Shown in pieces: positions 15,318 to 23,263 of a DNA stretch of 30,591 nt. Numbering within the stretch: the stretch's first letter is position 1; each line of letters starts with the position of its first letter. The notes beneath the pieces were generated by a model, which worked only from the letters and a program-made list of their open reading frames with translations, had not been told where the DNA came from and made no database searches. The DNA is from VAZQ01 sp036498625 (lineage in GTDB: Bacteria; Pseudomonadota; Alphaproteobacteria; Rhizobiales; Xanthobacteraceae): positions 1 through 30,591 of the forward strand of contig DASYFD010000011.1 of assembly GCA_036498625.1 (NCBI GenBank). The letters run 5' to 3'. Made by a program: the position numbers and the translations under genes.

Positions 15318-16415
15318 TCAACCGGTCTCTTTGGTGGCGGTCGCGTGAATTTGCCAAAACCGAAGGGTTCGTTGCGCGTTTGCCTGCGACAGCCGAAGGA
15401 AGTCATCCTTGGCCTGAGCCAGATCTGCCTCAGACATGGTGTGATGCGCGAACCGGCTGCGCAAGATCGCGCTCACCGTGGGCCATTTCAGTCCGGCGGC
15501 CTTGCACGGAACCAGCAGTCCGGCACTCCGGGCGCCCTTCATCAGGGACGCGATCAAATCGATGGATGCCGAGGACAGCATCGCAAGGGCCGCAACCGTT
15601 TGCTCGTAGAGCCGCCGATTGGCAAATTCCAGCAAGGCCGATTCGTCCAGCCTGCCTTCCTTCTTCATCAGCAGGATTCCCTGCTGCGCCGGCGTGAAGT
15701 CGCGGCTCGCCGTCGCCTCGCGGCTGACCTCGTTCGAAATCTTGGCCAGCGCGTGCTGGATCGCGTCCTTGGTTTCGGGCGGGGCAAGCGCGAGCAGCCG
15801 GGCGCGGACGGCCTCGGTGGCTTTCAGCAGAAGATCCCGAAGCAGGCGTATCGGAATGTCGAGGCGCAAACCGAGCTTCTCGGCCAGGCTCTGGTCGGTC
15901 TCGGCGTTGCGCACCAGGGTGGAGAAGCCGGTCTCCGAGAACCGCGCGCCGGCATTGCGCGCCAGCCGATGCACGGTCTCCCGATCGCCGCGATCGAGGA
16001 GCGCGTCGGTGACCGATTCTTCGAGCTCGCTGCGCCCCGAAATGGCGAGCAAATGCTGCTGGCTCTTGGTCCCGGCGATCTCGATCAGATCGCCCGCGGT
16101 CAGGCGCGCGGATTGGGTCAGGACCGGCCCGGCCACGGTGATCTCATCGTTCCGGGCCAACCGGCGAATGACCTCGATCGGGGAGTTGTCGATCGGCGCC
16201 AGATGCACGCTCAACTCGATCAAAGCCTTGGTCTCGATTCGCTTGATCAGGTGGCAGAGGACATCGTCAAATAAGCCGATTTGCTCCTCATTCAGACGGT
16301 CGGCGTCGTTGAGAAACAAGTCGGTGACGCGCCGAAGCGTCTGGACACGCCGCTCGGGGGACCCGCTTTGGATCGCGTCCTCGAGCTCGGCAATAAACGA
16401 TTGTTGCGCGCCCAT
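15318..16415 (-). CDS. DUF2336 domain protein
   Basis: A 365-residue, mostly helical cytosolic protein of the DUF2336 family, which is characteristic of alphaproteobacteria. The N-terminus QQSFIAELEDAIQSGSPERR and the block VIRRLARNDEITVAGPVLTQS match the family as I know it. Helical, HEAT-like packing is suggested by repeated short amphipathic helices, for example ARNDE, SGRSELEESVTDALLDRGD and LARNAGARFSETG. No enzymatic motif is visible. The function of the family is not established. Here it is immediately upstream of, and coupled to, an EAL protein and close to an HD-GYP protein, which points to a c-di-GMP context. I chose the ATG at 16415 because homologues begin at about QQS; an ATG at 16478 would add 21 residues of non-family sequence. 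Neither start has a strong Shine-Dalgarno sequence. Confidence 0.82.
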   Translation of the reverse strand: MGAQQSFIAELEDAIQSGSPERRVQTLRRVTDLFLNDADRLNEEQIGLFDDVLCHLIKRIETKALIELSVHLAPIDNSPIEVIRRLARNDEITVAGPVLTQSARLTAGDLIEIAGTKSQQHLLAISGRSELEESVTDALLDRGDRETVHRLARNAGARFSETGFSTLVRNAETDQSLAEKLGLRLDIPIRLLRDLLLKATEAVRARLLALAPPETKDAIQHALAKISNEVSREATASRDFTPAQQGILLMKKEGRLDESALLEFANRRLYEQTVAALAMLSSASIDLIASLMKGARSAGLLVPCKAAGLKWPTVSAILRSRFAHHTMSEADLAQAKDDFLRLSQANAQRTLRFWQIHATATKETG

Positions 16416-16535
16416 CCCCGAAAGCCCGTCTCTCGCGCATCCGCCTCGAACGCCCGAGTTCCCACAAGTTGTAGCCATGAATACCCAAGCAACAAAAACA
16501 AAGGGTAAATACCCGGCTTAAGGGGCTGGTCGTAA

Positions 16536-16554
16536 ACCAACATTTTACCAACAT
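16536..16554. promoter_or_regulatory. Two direct repeats one helical turn apart upstream of the DUF2336 gene
   Basis: ACCAACAT occurs at 16536-16543 and again at 16547-16554, an 11-base period that places both copies on the same face of the helix. A short inverted repeat GGGTA-AA-TACCC lies nearer the gene at 16503-16514. This AT-richer patch is about 120 bases upstream of the DUF2336 start and is the likely control region of the signalling pair. It could be a response-regulator-type site; no regulator can be named. Confidence 0.35.
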
Positions 16555-16700
16555 GGCACACCTTGGCAGACCATCCATCGTCGCGCCTGCTTGCCCCTTC
16601 GATACGCCTCAGAGCGCAGCAGCACCTTTTGGCGGCGCAGGGCGATCAACACGGTCGCGATTTGGACGGTGGCGGGCGCCCAGAGAAGATGGCGCAGCAG

Positions 16701-17777
16701 CTATCCGATCCGCGTGTGCGCGAATGGGCGAAATGCGCGGACGAGATCAGCATCCAGCTTGGGGCCCATGTCCTCCAGGACTTGATAGGCCGACTCGCAA
16801 GTTGAGGCCGCCCTGTAGGCGCGCCGTTCGATTAGTGCCCCGAACACATCGGCAATCGTCATCATGCGGACGAGGTCGGACAATTCACTCCCTGCGAGCC
16901 CATGTGGATATCCGGATCCGTCGAGATATTCATGGTGATGAACCACCATGTCGAGCATATCCGGATCAAGTCCCAGCACGCCTCGCAGCGCCTCGAATCC
17001 CAATTGAGGATGGTGCCGCATGACGGAGACCTCGTCCCCCTCGAGCGGGCCGGGTTTCTCCAAGAGAGCAACCGGAACCCCGGCCTTGCCGATATCGTGC
17101 AGCAGGCCTGCGAACGCCAGTTTCCGCTTGTCGCCGCTCGAAAACCCGAGATGCCGGCCGAACGTCACCGCGACGCCCGTCACCAGCAGGCAATGCTGAT
17201 AGGTCAAGCTATGATGTTGCCGCACGATATCGATCCAGCGCACCAGCCCCTCGGCCTCGATATGGGAAACGACAGTCTCACTGGCCGCCCGGACCATGTT
17301 CAGATCGACCGGGATGCCCGAGACCGCGGAAGCGAAGATGCTTTGCAACGCTCCGATCCCTGCCGAGATTCCGTCAGAGGTCCCGATCGAGAAGGCTGCG
17401 GGATCGCTGGCCAGGGAGCCGATCTCGCCGAGCAGCGCGGTGAGCAGCGCCTTGCGATCGATCGGACGGTCCACGAGATCGGTCGCTCCGATGGCAAAAG
17501 CTTGCGCCACCTGACGACGAACGCCGTGCTCGACCACGAAGACCGCTTTTCCGCGGTTTGGCCGAAGCTCCAGCCACCGCCTCAAATCGAGAAGATGGGA
17601 GCTGTCCTCCAGATCAATGTCGACAATGGTGTATTTCGCAGGCGTCGCATGTGAAAAGCCGTTGCGCACGAACGATTGCGTCACGAACATCCCCGCCAGC
17701 TGGCGGCCGATGATTTCGGCACGGTCAACCGAGTCCGAGATGACAGAAAGTCGATCCACGGCAAGACTCGCAATCAA
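16701..17777 (-). CDS. HD-GYP domain cyclic-di-GMP phosphodiesterase with receiver-like N-terminus
   Basis: A 358-residue cytosolic protein. Residues about 7-125 have receiver-like layout (LSVISDS, then YTIVDIDLED, then ATDLVDRPID) but not clearly all phosphorylation residues. Residues about 180-355 form an HD-GYP domain: H195 in TYQHCL, LLHDIGKAGVP (H227 and D228), MRHHPQLG (255-256), VVHHHEYLDGSGYPHGL (279-293, with G289-Y290-P291) and TIADVFGA (D310). These are the ligands for a di- or tri-iron site, so it should hydrolyse c-di-GMP. Translation may begin at TTG 17777 or GTG 17759; no ATG is in position and no strong Shine-Dalgarno sequence is visible. It is upstream of the DUF2336/EAL pair on the same strand but separated by 285 bases, so it is probably a distinct transcript of the same c-di-GMP block. 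Confidence 0.87.
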   Translation of the reverse strand: MIASLAVDRLSVISDSVDRAEIIGRQLAGMFVTQSFVRNGFSHATPAKYTIVDIDLEDSSHLLDLRRWLELRPNRGKAVFVVEHGVRRQVAQAFAIGATDLVDRPIDRKALLTALLGEIGSLASDPAAFSIGTSDGISAGIGALQSIFASAVSGIPVDLNMVRAASETVVSHIEAEGLVRWIDIVRQHHSLTYQHCLLVTGVAVTFGRHLGFSSGDKRKLAFAGLLHDIGKAGVPVALLEKPGPLEGDEVSVMRHHPQLGFEALRGVLGLDPDMLDMVVHHHEYLDGSGYPHGLAGSELSDLVRMMTIADVFGALIERRAYRAASTCESAYQVLEDMGPKLDADLVRAFRPFAHTRIG

Positions 17778-17925
17778 GTCTTAACAATTCCGCGACGTCC
17801 CCGGTCGGCCGCAAGCCGCTACCCGGCGCACGGCGACCGTGGGCTTGACCAACGCAGGAGCTACTAAACTGCGGGTTTAAATAATGTAGTCTGCAATCAT
17901 TGCCGCCGGATTAATCGCGGTTCGC

Positions 17926-18936
17926 TCAATCCTGCGGCGGGATATGGGCTTGCTTCACCACGCCAGCGAAGCGCGCGAGCTCGGATCTGAAGAAGGCATC
18001 GAACTCCTGCGGCGTGCTGCCGACCGGCTCGTAGGTCAGCGCGGCGAGGCGTGCGCGCAGATCGGGATCCTGCAGGGCTTTCCCGGTCTCCCGCTGGATC
18101 AGCTCGACGACATCGCGCGGGGTGCGGGCGGGCACGAACAGGCCCTGCCAGCTCGACGACGCAAAGCCCGGAACTCCGCTCTCCGCGATGGTGGGCACGT
18201 CGGGCAGGGCGGCGGACCGCCGCGCGCTGGTCACCCCGAGCGCGCGCAACTTGCCGGCCGCGATCAGCGGCAGGCTGGTCGCCAGCGGCACCACCGCGAC
18301 CTCGACCTCGCCGCCCATCAGGGCGGTGTTGATCTGGGCATCGCCCCGGTAGGGCACCGGCACGATATCGATGCCGGCCGCGAACTTGATCATCTCCATG
18401 GTCAGATGCAGCGGATTGCCGACGCCGCTCGAGCCGTAGTTCAGCGTGCCGGGGCGGGACTGGGCGAGCGCGATCAGCTCGCGGGTCGAGCCGACCCGGA
18501 GGCCCGGACCCGCCACCAGCACCAGGGTGGAAGCGACCAGCTGCGTCACCGGAACGAAATCCGCGACGGCGTCGAACGGCAGCGCGCGGTAGAGCGAAGG
18601 ACTGATGGCCTGCCCGTTGGTGGTCTGCAGGATCGTGTAGCCGTCGGGGGCGGATTTCGCGACCACGTCAGCGCCCAGATTGCCGCCGGCCCCGGCATGG
18701 TTCTCCACCACCACCGGCTGACGGAAAGCAGCCCCCAGCCTCGCCCCGATGAGGCGGGCGAGATCGTCGACCGCGCCGCCGGCCGCGAACGGCACGATGA
18801 TGCGCACCGGCCGCGCGGGAAAGCCCTGCGCCGAGGCGGGGGCACCGCCGAGCCAGAGCAGGGCGCAGCCGAAGGCCGCCGCACCAAGCCCAATCACGAT
18901 CGATCCCGGCCCGCGCGGCCTGCGCCGCATACGCAT
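17926..18936 (-). CDS. Bug/TctC family solute-binding protein
   Basis: A 336-residue periplasmic binding protein of the Bug family, the extracytoplasmic receptors of tripartite tricarboxylate transporters. A signal peptide with an arginine-rich start (MRMRRRPRGPG), a hydrophobic core and cleavage after ASA (about residue 36) precedes the family block FPARPVRIIVPFAAGG. Further family blocks are PVVVENHAGAGGNLG, APDGYTIL and VPYRGDAQ. GGGGAG is placed well before the ATG. It is the last gene of the minus-strand unit starting at 23071 and begins 25 bases after the preceding gene. No TctA or TctB membrane partner is present. Bug proteins bind carboxylates such as citrate, aromatic acids or nicotinate; ligand unknown here. 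Confidence 0.92.
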   Translation of the reverse strand: MRMRRRPRGPGSIVIGLGAAAFGCALLWLGGAPASAQGFPARPVRIIVPFAAGGAVDDLARLIGARLGAAFRQPVVVENHAGAGGNLGADVVAKSAPDGYTILQTTNGQAISPSLYRALPFDAVADFVPVTQLVASTLVLVAGPGLRVGSTRELIALAQSRPGTLNYGSSGVGNPLHLTMEMIKFAAGIDIVPVPYRGDAQINTALMGGEVEVAVVPLATSLPLIAAGKLRALGVTSARRSAALPDVPTIAESGVPGFASSSWQGLFVPARTPRDVVELIQRETGKALQDPDLRARLAALTYEPVGSTPQEFDAFFRSELARFAGVVKQAHIPPQD

Positions 18937-18961
18937 CTGCCCGGCTCCCCGAACCCCGTCG

Positions 18962-19612
18962 CTACTTCGGCTTGTCGATCTCCTGCCGCGCGCCCTCGGG
19001 CAACGGATAGCGGTCGACGGCGAACAGCATGGTGATGGTGTGATATTGGCCCATCAGACCGACCAGCTCGACGATGCCGCGCTCGCCGAAACGATCCGCC
19101 ATGGCCTTGAAGTTGGCGTCGCTCACCTGCCGGGTCTTGAGCAATTGCTCGCAGAAATCGAGCACCATGGCCTCATCCGACGACATGTTGGCCGGGCGCT
19201 CGCCGGCCGCCATGGCATCGATGAAAGCCGCGCTCAACCCGGCGTCGAGCGCCTGCTGACGATGCGAGTACCAGACATATTGCCCGCCCCAGAAACGCGC
19301 CGTCAGCATGATGGCGATCTCCTTCAGCCTTTCCGGGATCGCGGTCGACTTGGTGCGCAGGTAGGCACCAAGCGGCGCACCAAGCGTCGCCATCTCCGGG
19401 CTACGCAGGGTAATGTTGAAGGGGCCGTCGAAGGAGGTGCGGCCGGTCGCGAGCGCCGCGTCGGCCACCGCCTTCTGGGCGGGATCGAGCTCCCCATAGG
19501 CGAGCGGCCGGAAGCGGCCGCCGCGCAGATGCAGGTCCGGCGCCGCCCAGACCGACGCCGCGGCTCCCACCAACGCAATGAGCGCGCCGGCCACGATCAA
19601 TTTTGCACGCAT
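18962..19612 (-). CDS. Exported carboxymuconolactone decarboxylase-fold protein
   Basis: A 216-residue protein with a signal peptide (MRAKLIVAGALIALVGAAASVWA, cleavage near residue 23). It is followed by an AhpD/carboxymuconolactone decarboxylase-like helical domain, with the family blocks LKEIAIMLTARFWGGQYVWYSH (about 95-116) and FIDAMAAG. There is no CxxC pair, so peroxidase activity of the AhpD kind is not supported; the WYSH histidine resembles the decarboxylase branch. Export is unusual for this fold. GGGGAG lies nine bases before the ATG. It sits 21 bases after the beta-propeller gene and 25 bases before the Bug gene, clearly one operon. It may process or bind a periplasmic lactone or acid; no reaction assigned. 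Confidence 0.83.
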   Translation of the reverse strand: MRAKLIVAGALIALVGAAASVWAAPDLHLRGGRFRPLAYGELDPAQKAVADAALATGRTSFDGPFNITLRSPEMATLGAPLGAYLRTKSTAIPERLKEIAIMLTARFWGGQYVWYSHRQQALDAGLSAAFIDAMAAGERPANMSSDEAMVLDFCEQLLKTRQVSDANFKAMADRFGERGIVELVGLMGQYHTITMLFAVDRYPLPEGARQEIDKPK

Positions 19613-19633
19613 GATGGTTCTCCCCTGAGGCGT

Positions 19634-20764
19634 TCAGTTCTGCAGATCGAGCCGGCGGAATCGCTGCACCCGCTGTCCGGTCGCCACCTCCGCGGTGTAG
19701 ATGTTGCCGGCGGTATCGACCGCTATGTTGTGGACAGCGACGAATTCGCCGGCCTGGCGCCCGACCCGGCCGAAGCGGCCGAGCGTCTCGTTGGTGGCGC
19801 GCTCCACGATGCGCACCTCGCCGTTCGATCCGTCCACCATGTAGATGAACTTCTGCTCCTTGTCGGGCGAGAAAGCGATCTCGTAGACCGAGCCGTTGAG
19901 CCGCGTGTTGCGCTCGAAGAAATGCTCGGAAACGAAGGTGCCGTCCTTGCGGAAGATCTGATAGCGATCGTTGATGCGGTCGCAGACATAAACCAGGCCG
20001 TCCTTGGAGATGCGCACGCAGTGCACCGGATTGCCGAACTGCTGCGAGACCGGCTTGGCGGGATCGTAGGGCGGGGTCTTGTCGTCGCTCGGCCGGTTGC
20101 CGTAGGCCCCCCAGTGGCGCTTGTAGGCGCCGGTCTCCGAATCGAACACCACCACGCGGCGGTTGCTGTAGCCGTCCGCCACATAGACTTCCTTGGCGGC
20201 GACATCGACCGCGATGTCGGCCGGCGAGCCGAGCCGCTCGGTCGAGTTGCTGTCGGCCTTGTCGATCGGCTTGCCGATCTGCAGGACCAGCTTGCCGTCC
20301 ATGGTGAACTTGAGAATCTGGCCGTCGGCCTTGTCGTTGCCGGCGAGCCAGATGAAATCGTTGTCGTCGATATAGACGCTGTGCTCGCTCTTGGGCCAAT
20401 CATAGCCCTGGCCCGGCCCGCCCCAATGGCGGATGAGATTGCCGGACTGGTCGAACACCAGCACCGGCGGGGCGGCGGCGCAGCACTTGGCCTGCGGCGG
20501 ATTCTGCTGGGCGGCGAGATCGCGTTTGTCGAGCGAGCCGGGACGCTGCACGATCCAGATGTGATCGAAGCGATCGACCCTGATGCCGGCCACCTGGCCG
20601 AGCAGCCAGTTGTTCGGCAGGGGCTTCGGCCAGAACGGATCGACCAGGAACTGCGGGATGCCGCCGATCTTGGCGGTTGCCGCCTGATTGACGATCTCGG
20701 TCTGGGCGAGCGCGGAGCTCGAGGCAAACGCAGTGACGGCCAGGCATAGGGTCGCGATTTTCAT
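19634..20764 (-). CDS. Exported NHL-type beta-propeller protein
   Basis: A 376-residue protein with a signal peptide (MKIATLCLAVTAFASSSALA, cleavage after about residue 20) and several NHL-like repeats. These have the pattern 'aDI.VD...' (for example SPADIAVDVAAKEVYVADGYSNRRVVVFDSETG), typical of six-bladed propellers. The first part, LVDPFWPKPLPNNWLLGQVAGI, and a neighbouring cysteine pair (C94, C95) recur in a widespread uncharacterised family, from memory. The layout recalls peptidylamidoglycolate lyase-type propellers, but no catalytic set can be confirmed. GGGAGGAAAAC precedes the ATG at 20764; the open frame extends further upstream but would bury the signal peptide. It is co-transcribed with the exported carboxymuconolactone decarboxylase-fold protein and Bug gene downstream. 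It may be a periplasmic binding or lyase protein. Confidence 0.83.
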   Translation of the reverse strand: MKIATLCLAVTAFASSSALAQTEIVNQAATAKIGGIPQFLVDPFWPKPLPNNWLLGQVAGIRVDRFDHIWIVQRPGSLDKRDLAAQQNPPQAKCCAAAPPVLVFDQSGNLIRHWGGPGQGYDWPKSEHSVYIDDNDFIWLAGNDKADGQILKFTMDGKLVLQIGKPIDKADSNSTERLGSPADIAVDVAAKEVYVADGYSNRRVVVFDSETGAYKRHWGAYGNRPSDDKTPPYDPAKPVSQQFGNPVHCVRISKDGLVYVCDRINDRYQIFRKDGTFVSEHFFERNTRLNGSVYEIAFSPDKEQKFIYMVDGSNGEVRIVERATNETLGRFGRVGRQAGEFVAVHNIAVDTAGNIYTAEVATGQRVQRFRRLDLQN

Positions 20765-20846
20765 GTTTTCCTCCCACGCGATGTTGTTTCTGGACTGTTC
20801 GAAGCCTCCCTCCCTCCCGCTTGCCGGGGAGCAAGGGGGGCTGACT

Positions 20847-21740
20847 TCAAGCATCCTTCATGGTGCGGCGCTCGATTTGCAACAGGCGATCGAGCCCGCA
20901 GGTGTCCTGCGCGGCCTTCATCTCGCGGTCGGCGCCACCCGGCCCGAGGAACGGATCCATGCGGCCCTCCGCCAGGCATTGGTAGGACTGGCGCACCGCC
21001 TTGACCATCGCCGCAAAGGCGGTGCCCGATGAGGCCGCCAGCCGATAGCCGAGCCCGGCCAGGTCGCGTTCCGACAGCGCGAAGGTGCCGAACCCGTCGG
21101 GCGGCGCGAACATCATCAGGGGCGGCGGCAGCCGCTCACCCATGATGCGCAGCTCCTCGGCGCTGCGCGTATAGCAGAACAGCATGTCGGCGCCGGCCTT
21201 GTGAAAGGCCTCGGCCCGGCGCATCGCCTCGTCGAGGCCGCCGACGCGCCGCGCATTGGTGCGGGCGATGATGACCAGATCGGGATCGGTGCGCGCATCG
21301 CGCGCCGCCTCGATCTTCTTGAGCATCAGCTCGGTCGGCACCAGATGATCGATGCCGACGTGATGCTCCACGCGGCGCGGCAACAGCTGATCCTCGATCT
21401 CGATGGCGCCGAAGCCGGCGGCCTCCGAGAGGCCGATGGTGCGGTGCATGTGCACCGGATCGCCCCAGCCGCCGCCGGCGTCGAGCACGATCGGCAATTT
21501 GCACACCGCCCGCATGTCGACCGCCACCTCGGCCAGCTCCGGCAGGGTCAGGTTCGCCTCGGTCACGCATTTGAGCCAGCCGAGCGACCCGCCGCTCAGA
21601 TAGATCGCCTTGAACCCGGCCTCTTGGGCCAGCCGCGCCATGATCGGATTGAGCGCCACCGGCGCCACGATCAAATCGTTCCCAGCAATGAGCGCGCTCA
21701 GCTTCTGCTCGCTCGGCTTCTGCTCGTTCGGTTTCAGCAA
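20847..21740 (-). CDS. Isocitrate lyase/PEP mutase superfamily protein lacking the catalytic cysteine
   Basis: A 297-residue TIM-barrel protein of the same superfamily as the gene at 1142-2017 but from a different branch. The metal segment reads VLDAGGGWG (85-93), so the second aspartate of DADTGFG is missing. The catalytic loop reads PRRVEHHVG (121-129) in place of KRCGH, so there is no cysteine acid. Some superfamily members that are hydrolases or decarboxylases also lack the cysteine. The start is a TTG at 21740 supported by GGGGGAG seven bases upstream. The N-terminus carries a short 15-base duplication encoding EQKPSEQK. It begins 27 bases after the DUF5076-like gene and is probably in the same operon as the Bug and propeller genes. 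Substrate probably a carboxylate; not determined. Confidence 0.84.
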   Translation of the reverse strand: MLKPNEQKPSEQKLSALIAGNDLIVAPVALNPIMARLAQEAGFKAIYLSGGSLGWLKCVTEANLTLPELAEVAVDMRAVCKLPIVLDAGGGWGDPVHMHRTIGLSEAAGFGAIEIEDQLLPRRVEHHVGIDHLVPTELMLKKIEAARDARTDPDLVIIARTNARRVGGLDEAMRRAEAFHKAGADMLFCYTRSAEELRIMGERLPPPLMMFAPPDGFGTFALSERDLAGLGYRLAASSGTAFAAMVKAVRQSYQCLAEGRMDPFLGPGGADREMKAAQDTCGLDRLLQIERRTMKDA

Positions 21741-21767
21741 GAATCGCTCCCCCGCAATGAAATGAGA

Positions 21768-22058
21768 TCAGGACGGCTGCGTGATGTCTGTGGTGGGCCG
21801 CCGGCGTTCCTTGTCTACCCATTTCCACACGTCGTCTTCACCCACCTTGAAAGCCCGCGCCACATGCCGGACGAGATCGCAGATCACGAGCCCATAGTGC
21901 TTGTGGTCGAGACCCGGCGCCGGATGGATATTGCAGACCACATTGCCGTCCTGCTGAAAGATCACGACCAGCGGATCCTTGAGCACGAATGGATTGTCGG
22001 GCGAACCCACGGCGGAGCCGGAGAGCAGCTTGCCCATGCGATCCGATTTGGACGTCAT
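21768..22058 (-). CDS. Small DUF5076-like protein
   Basis: A 96-residue cytosolic protein with no signal peptide. It has a central beta-rich segment (VLKDPLVVIFQQDGNVVCNIHPA), then a helix (GLVICDLVRHVARAF) and a basic C-terminal stretch (KWVDKERRRPT). This order resembles small alphaproteobacterial proteins annotated as DUF5076, an assignment from memory at moderate confidence. The ATG at 22058 is preceded by AAGGAG eight bases upstream; a longer in-frame start would overlap the Bug gene. It is the second gene of the minus-strand operon, 20 bases after the Bug stop. Function unknown. Confidence 0.72.
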   Translation of the reverse strand: MTSKSDRMGKLLSGSAVGSPDNPFVLKDPLVVIFQQDGNVVCNIHPAPGLDHKHYGLVICDLVRHVARAFKVGEDDVWKWVDKERRRPTTDITQPS

Positions 22059-22078
22059 GTCGCGATCTCCTTCTTGCC

Positions 22079-23071
22079 CTACTCTCCGGTAGCGCCGCTC
22101 AATCGGATCGGCGCCGCCCATTTCTCGATCTCGCTCCTGACGAAATCAGCGAGATGCTCCGGACTGCGCTCTTCCGGCGCCACCACATAGAGGCCGAGAT
22201 CCTCGAGCTTGCTGCGCACCGCCGGATTGTCCATCACTTTCGAGAGCGCGGCATTGAGCCTGCCGACGATCTCGGGCGGGGTTCCCTTCGGCAGGAACAC
22301 GCCGTTCCACGAATAGATGTCGAAGTCCTTGAGGCCCTGCTCGTGGGCGGTCGGCAGGTCCGGCATCACCGGGGAGCGGGCGCGCGACAGCATCGCGATC
22401 GCCTTGACGGCCTTGTCCCGGATCGGCTGCGCGGCGGTCGACAGGATGCTGCACATGTAATCGACCCGCCCGCCCAGCACGTCGAGCAGCGCCGCCTCGC
22501 CGCCCCGATAGGGCACATGCACGACGTCGACGCCGATCACCTGATTGAGCAGCACGCAGCCGATATGGGTGGAGGTGCCGGCGCCGGCGGAGCCGAATTG
22601 CATGTGGGACTGCTCCGCCTTGGCATAGGCGATGAACTGCGCGAGGTCGCGCGCCGGGAAATCCTTACGGGTGATGAGCACCAGCGGCACCTGGGCGATC
22701 AGGGCGACCGGCGCGAAATCGGTCGCCGCATTATAGAGCGGGCGCTTGTAGAGGGTCTGGTTGAGCGCATGAGTGCCGATCGACCCAAGCAGGAAGCTGT
22801 AGCCGTCCGGATTGGCGCGCGCGATCCGCTGCGAGCCCGGCATGCCGCCGGCCCCCGGAAAATTCTCGATCACCACCGGCACGCCCAATTGAGCGCCCAG
22901 ATACTGCCCGACGATGCGGCCGAGCAGATCGACCGGCCCTCCGGCCGCGAACGGCACCACCATGGTGAGCGGGCGACTCGGCCAGCTCTCCTGCGCGCGC
23001 ACCGGCGCGGCGCCGGCGATCAGGCCCAGAGCCAGCGTGGCGGTCAGCGCCGCGATGATCCGTTTGCGCAT
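22079..23071 (-). CDS. Bug/TctC family solute-binding protein
   Basis: A 330-residue periplasmic binding protein of the Bug family. The signal peptide MRKRIIAALTATLALGLIAGAAPVRA is followed by the family start SWPSRPLTMVVPFAAGGPVD. Other blocks are PVVIENFPGAGGMPG, NPDGYSFLLGS, HVPYRGGEAALLD and MPDLPTAHEQGL. AAGGG lies upstream of the ATG. It is first of six co-directional genes ending at 17926, and a 15-base palindrome lies 31 bases upstream at 23102-23116. It differs clearly from the Bug gene at 17926, so the two are not a recent duplication. No membrane transporter genes accompany it. The ligand is probably an organic acid, unknown. Confidence 0.92.
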   Translation of the reverse strand: MRKRIIAALTATLALGLIAGAAPVRAQESWPSRPLTMVVPFAAGGPVDLLGRIVGQYLGAQLGVPVVIENFPGAGGMPGSQRIARANPDGYSFLLGSIGTHALNQTLYKRPLYNAATDFAPVALIAQVPLVLITRKDFPARDLAQFIAYAKAEQSHMQFGSAGAGTSTHIGCVLLNQVIGVDVVHVPYRGGEAALLDVLGGRVDYMCSILSTAAQPIRDKAVKAIAMLSRARSPVMPDLPTAHEQGLKDFDIYSWNGVFLPKGTPPEIVGRLNAALSKVMDNPAVRSKLEDLGLYVVAPEERSPEHLADFVRSEIEKWAAPIRLSGATGE

Positions 23072-23101
23072 GCTTGCCCTTCGCGGCTCGTGGCCGAGCC
23101 C

Positions 23102-23116
23102 GTTTCCAAGGGAAAC
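23102..23116. promoter_or_regulatory. Candidate operator upstream of the Bug-led operon
   Basis: GTTTCC-AAG-GGAAAC is a perfect 6-base inverted repeat with a three-base centre, 31 bases before the first gene of the operon on the minus strand. Size and spacing would suit a dimeric repressor. There is no regulator gene nearby to pair it with. Confidence 0.3.
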
Positions 23117-23263
23117 ATACCATGCGACGCGGGGAAAGACCCACCCACCGAATGCCGCGGCCTGAAACGAAGGCCCGGCGGTGGATCACGGTTCCGGAAC
23201 GCGAAGGGCCTCAAGGCGGCACCATGCTCGGGCTGGCCGAGCCGGCCTGTGCCGATACCTCGC

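Noticed and set aside
21698..21735. A 15-base tandem duplication as a slippage-controlled contingency locus
   Set aside because: The unit is a multiple of three with only about two copies, so copy change would not shift the frame; it is probably a chance duplication in a flexible N-terminus.
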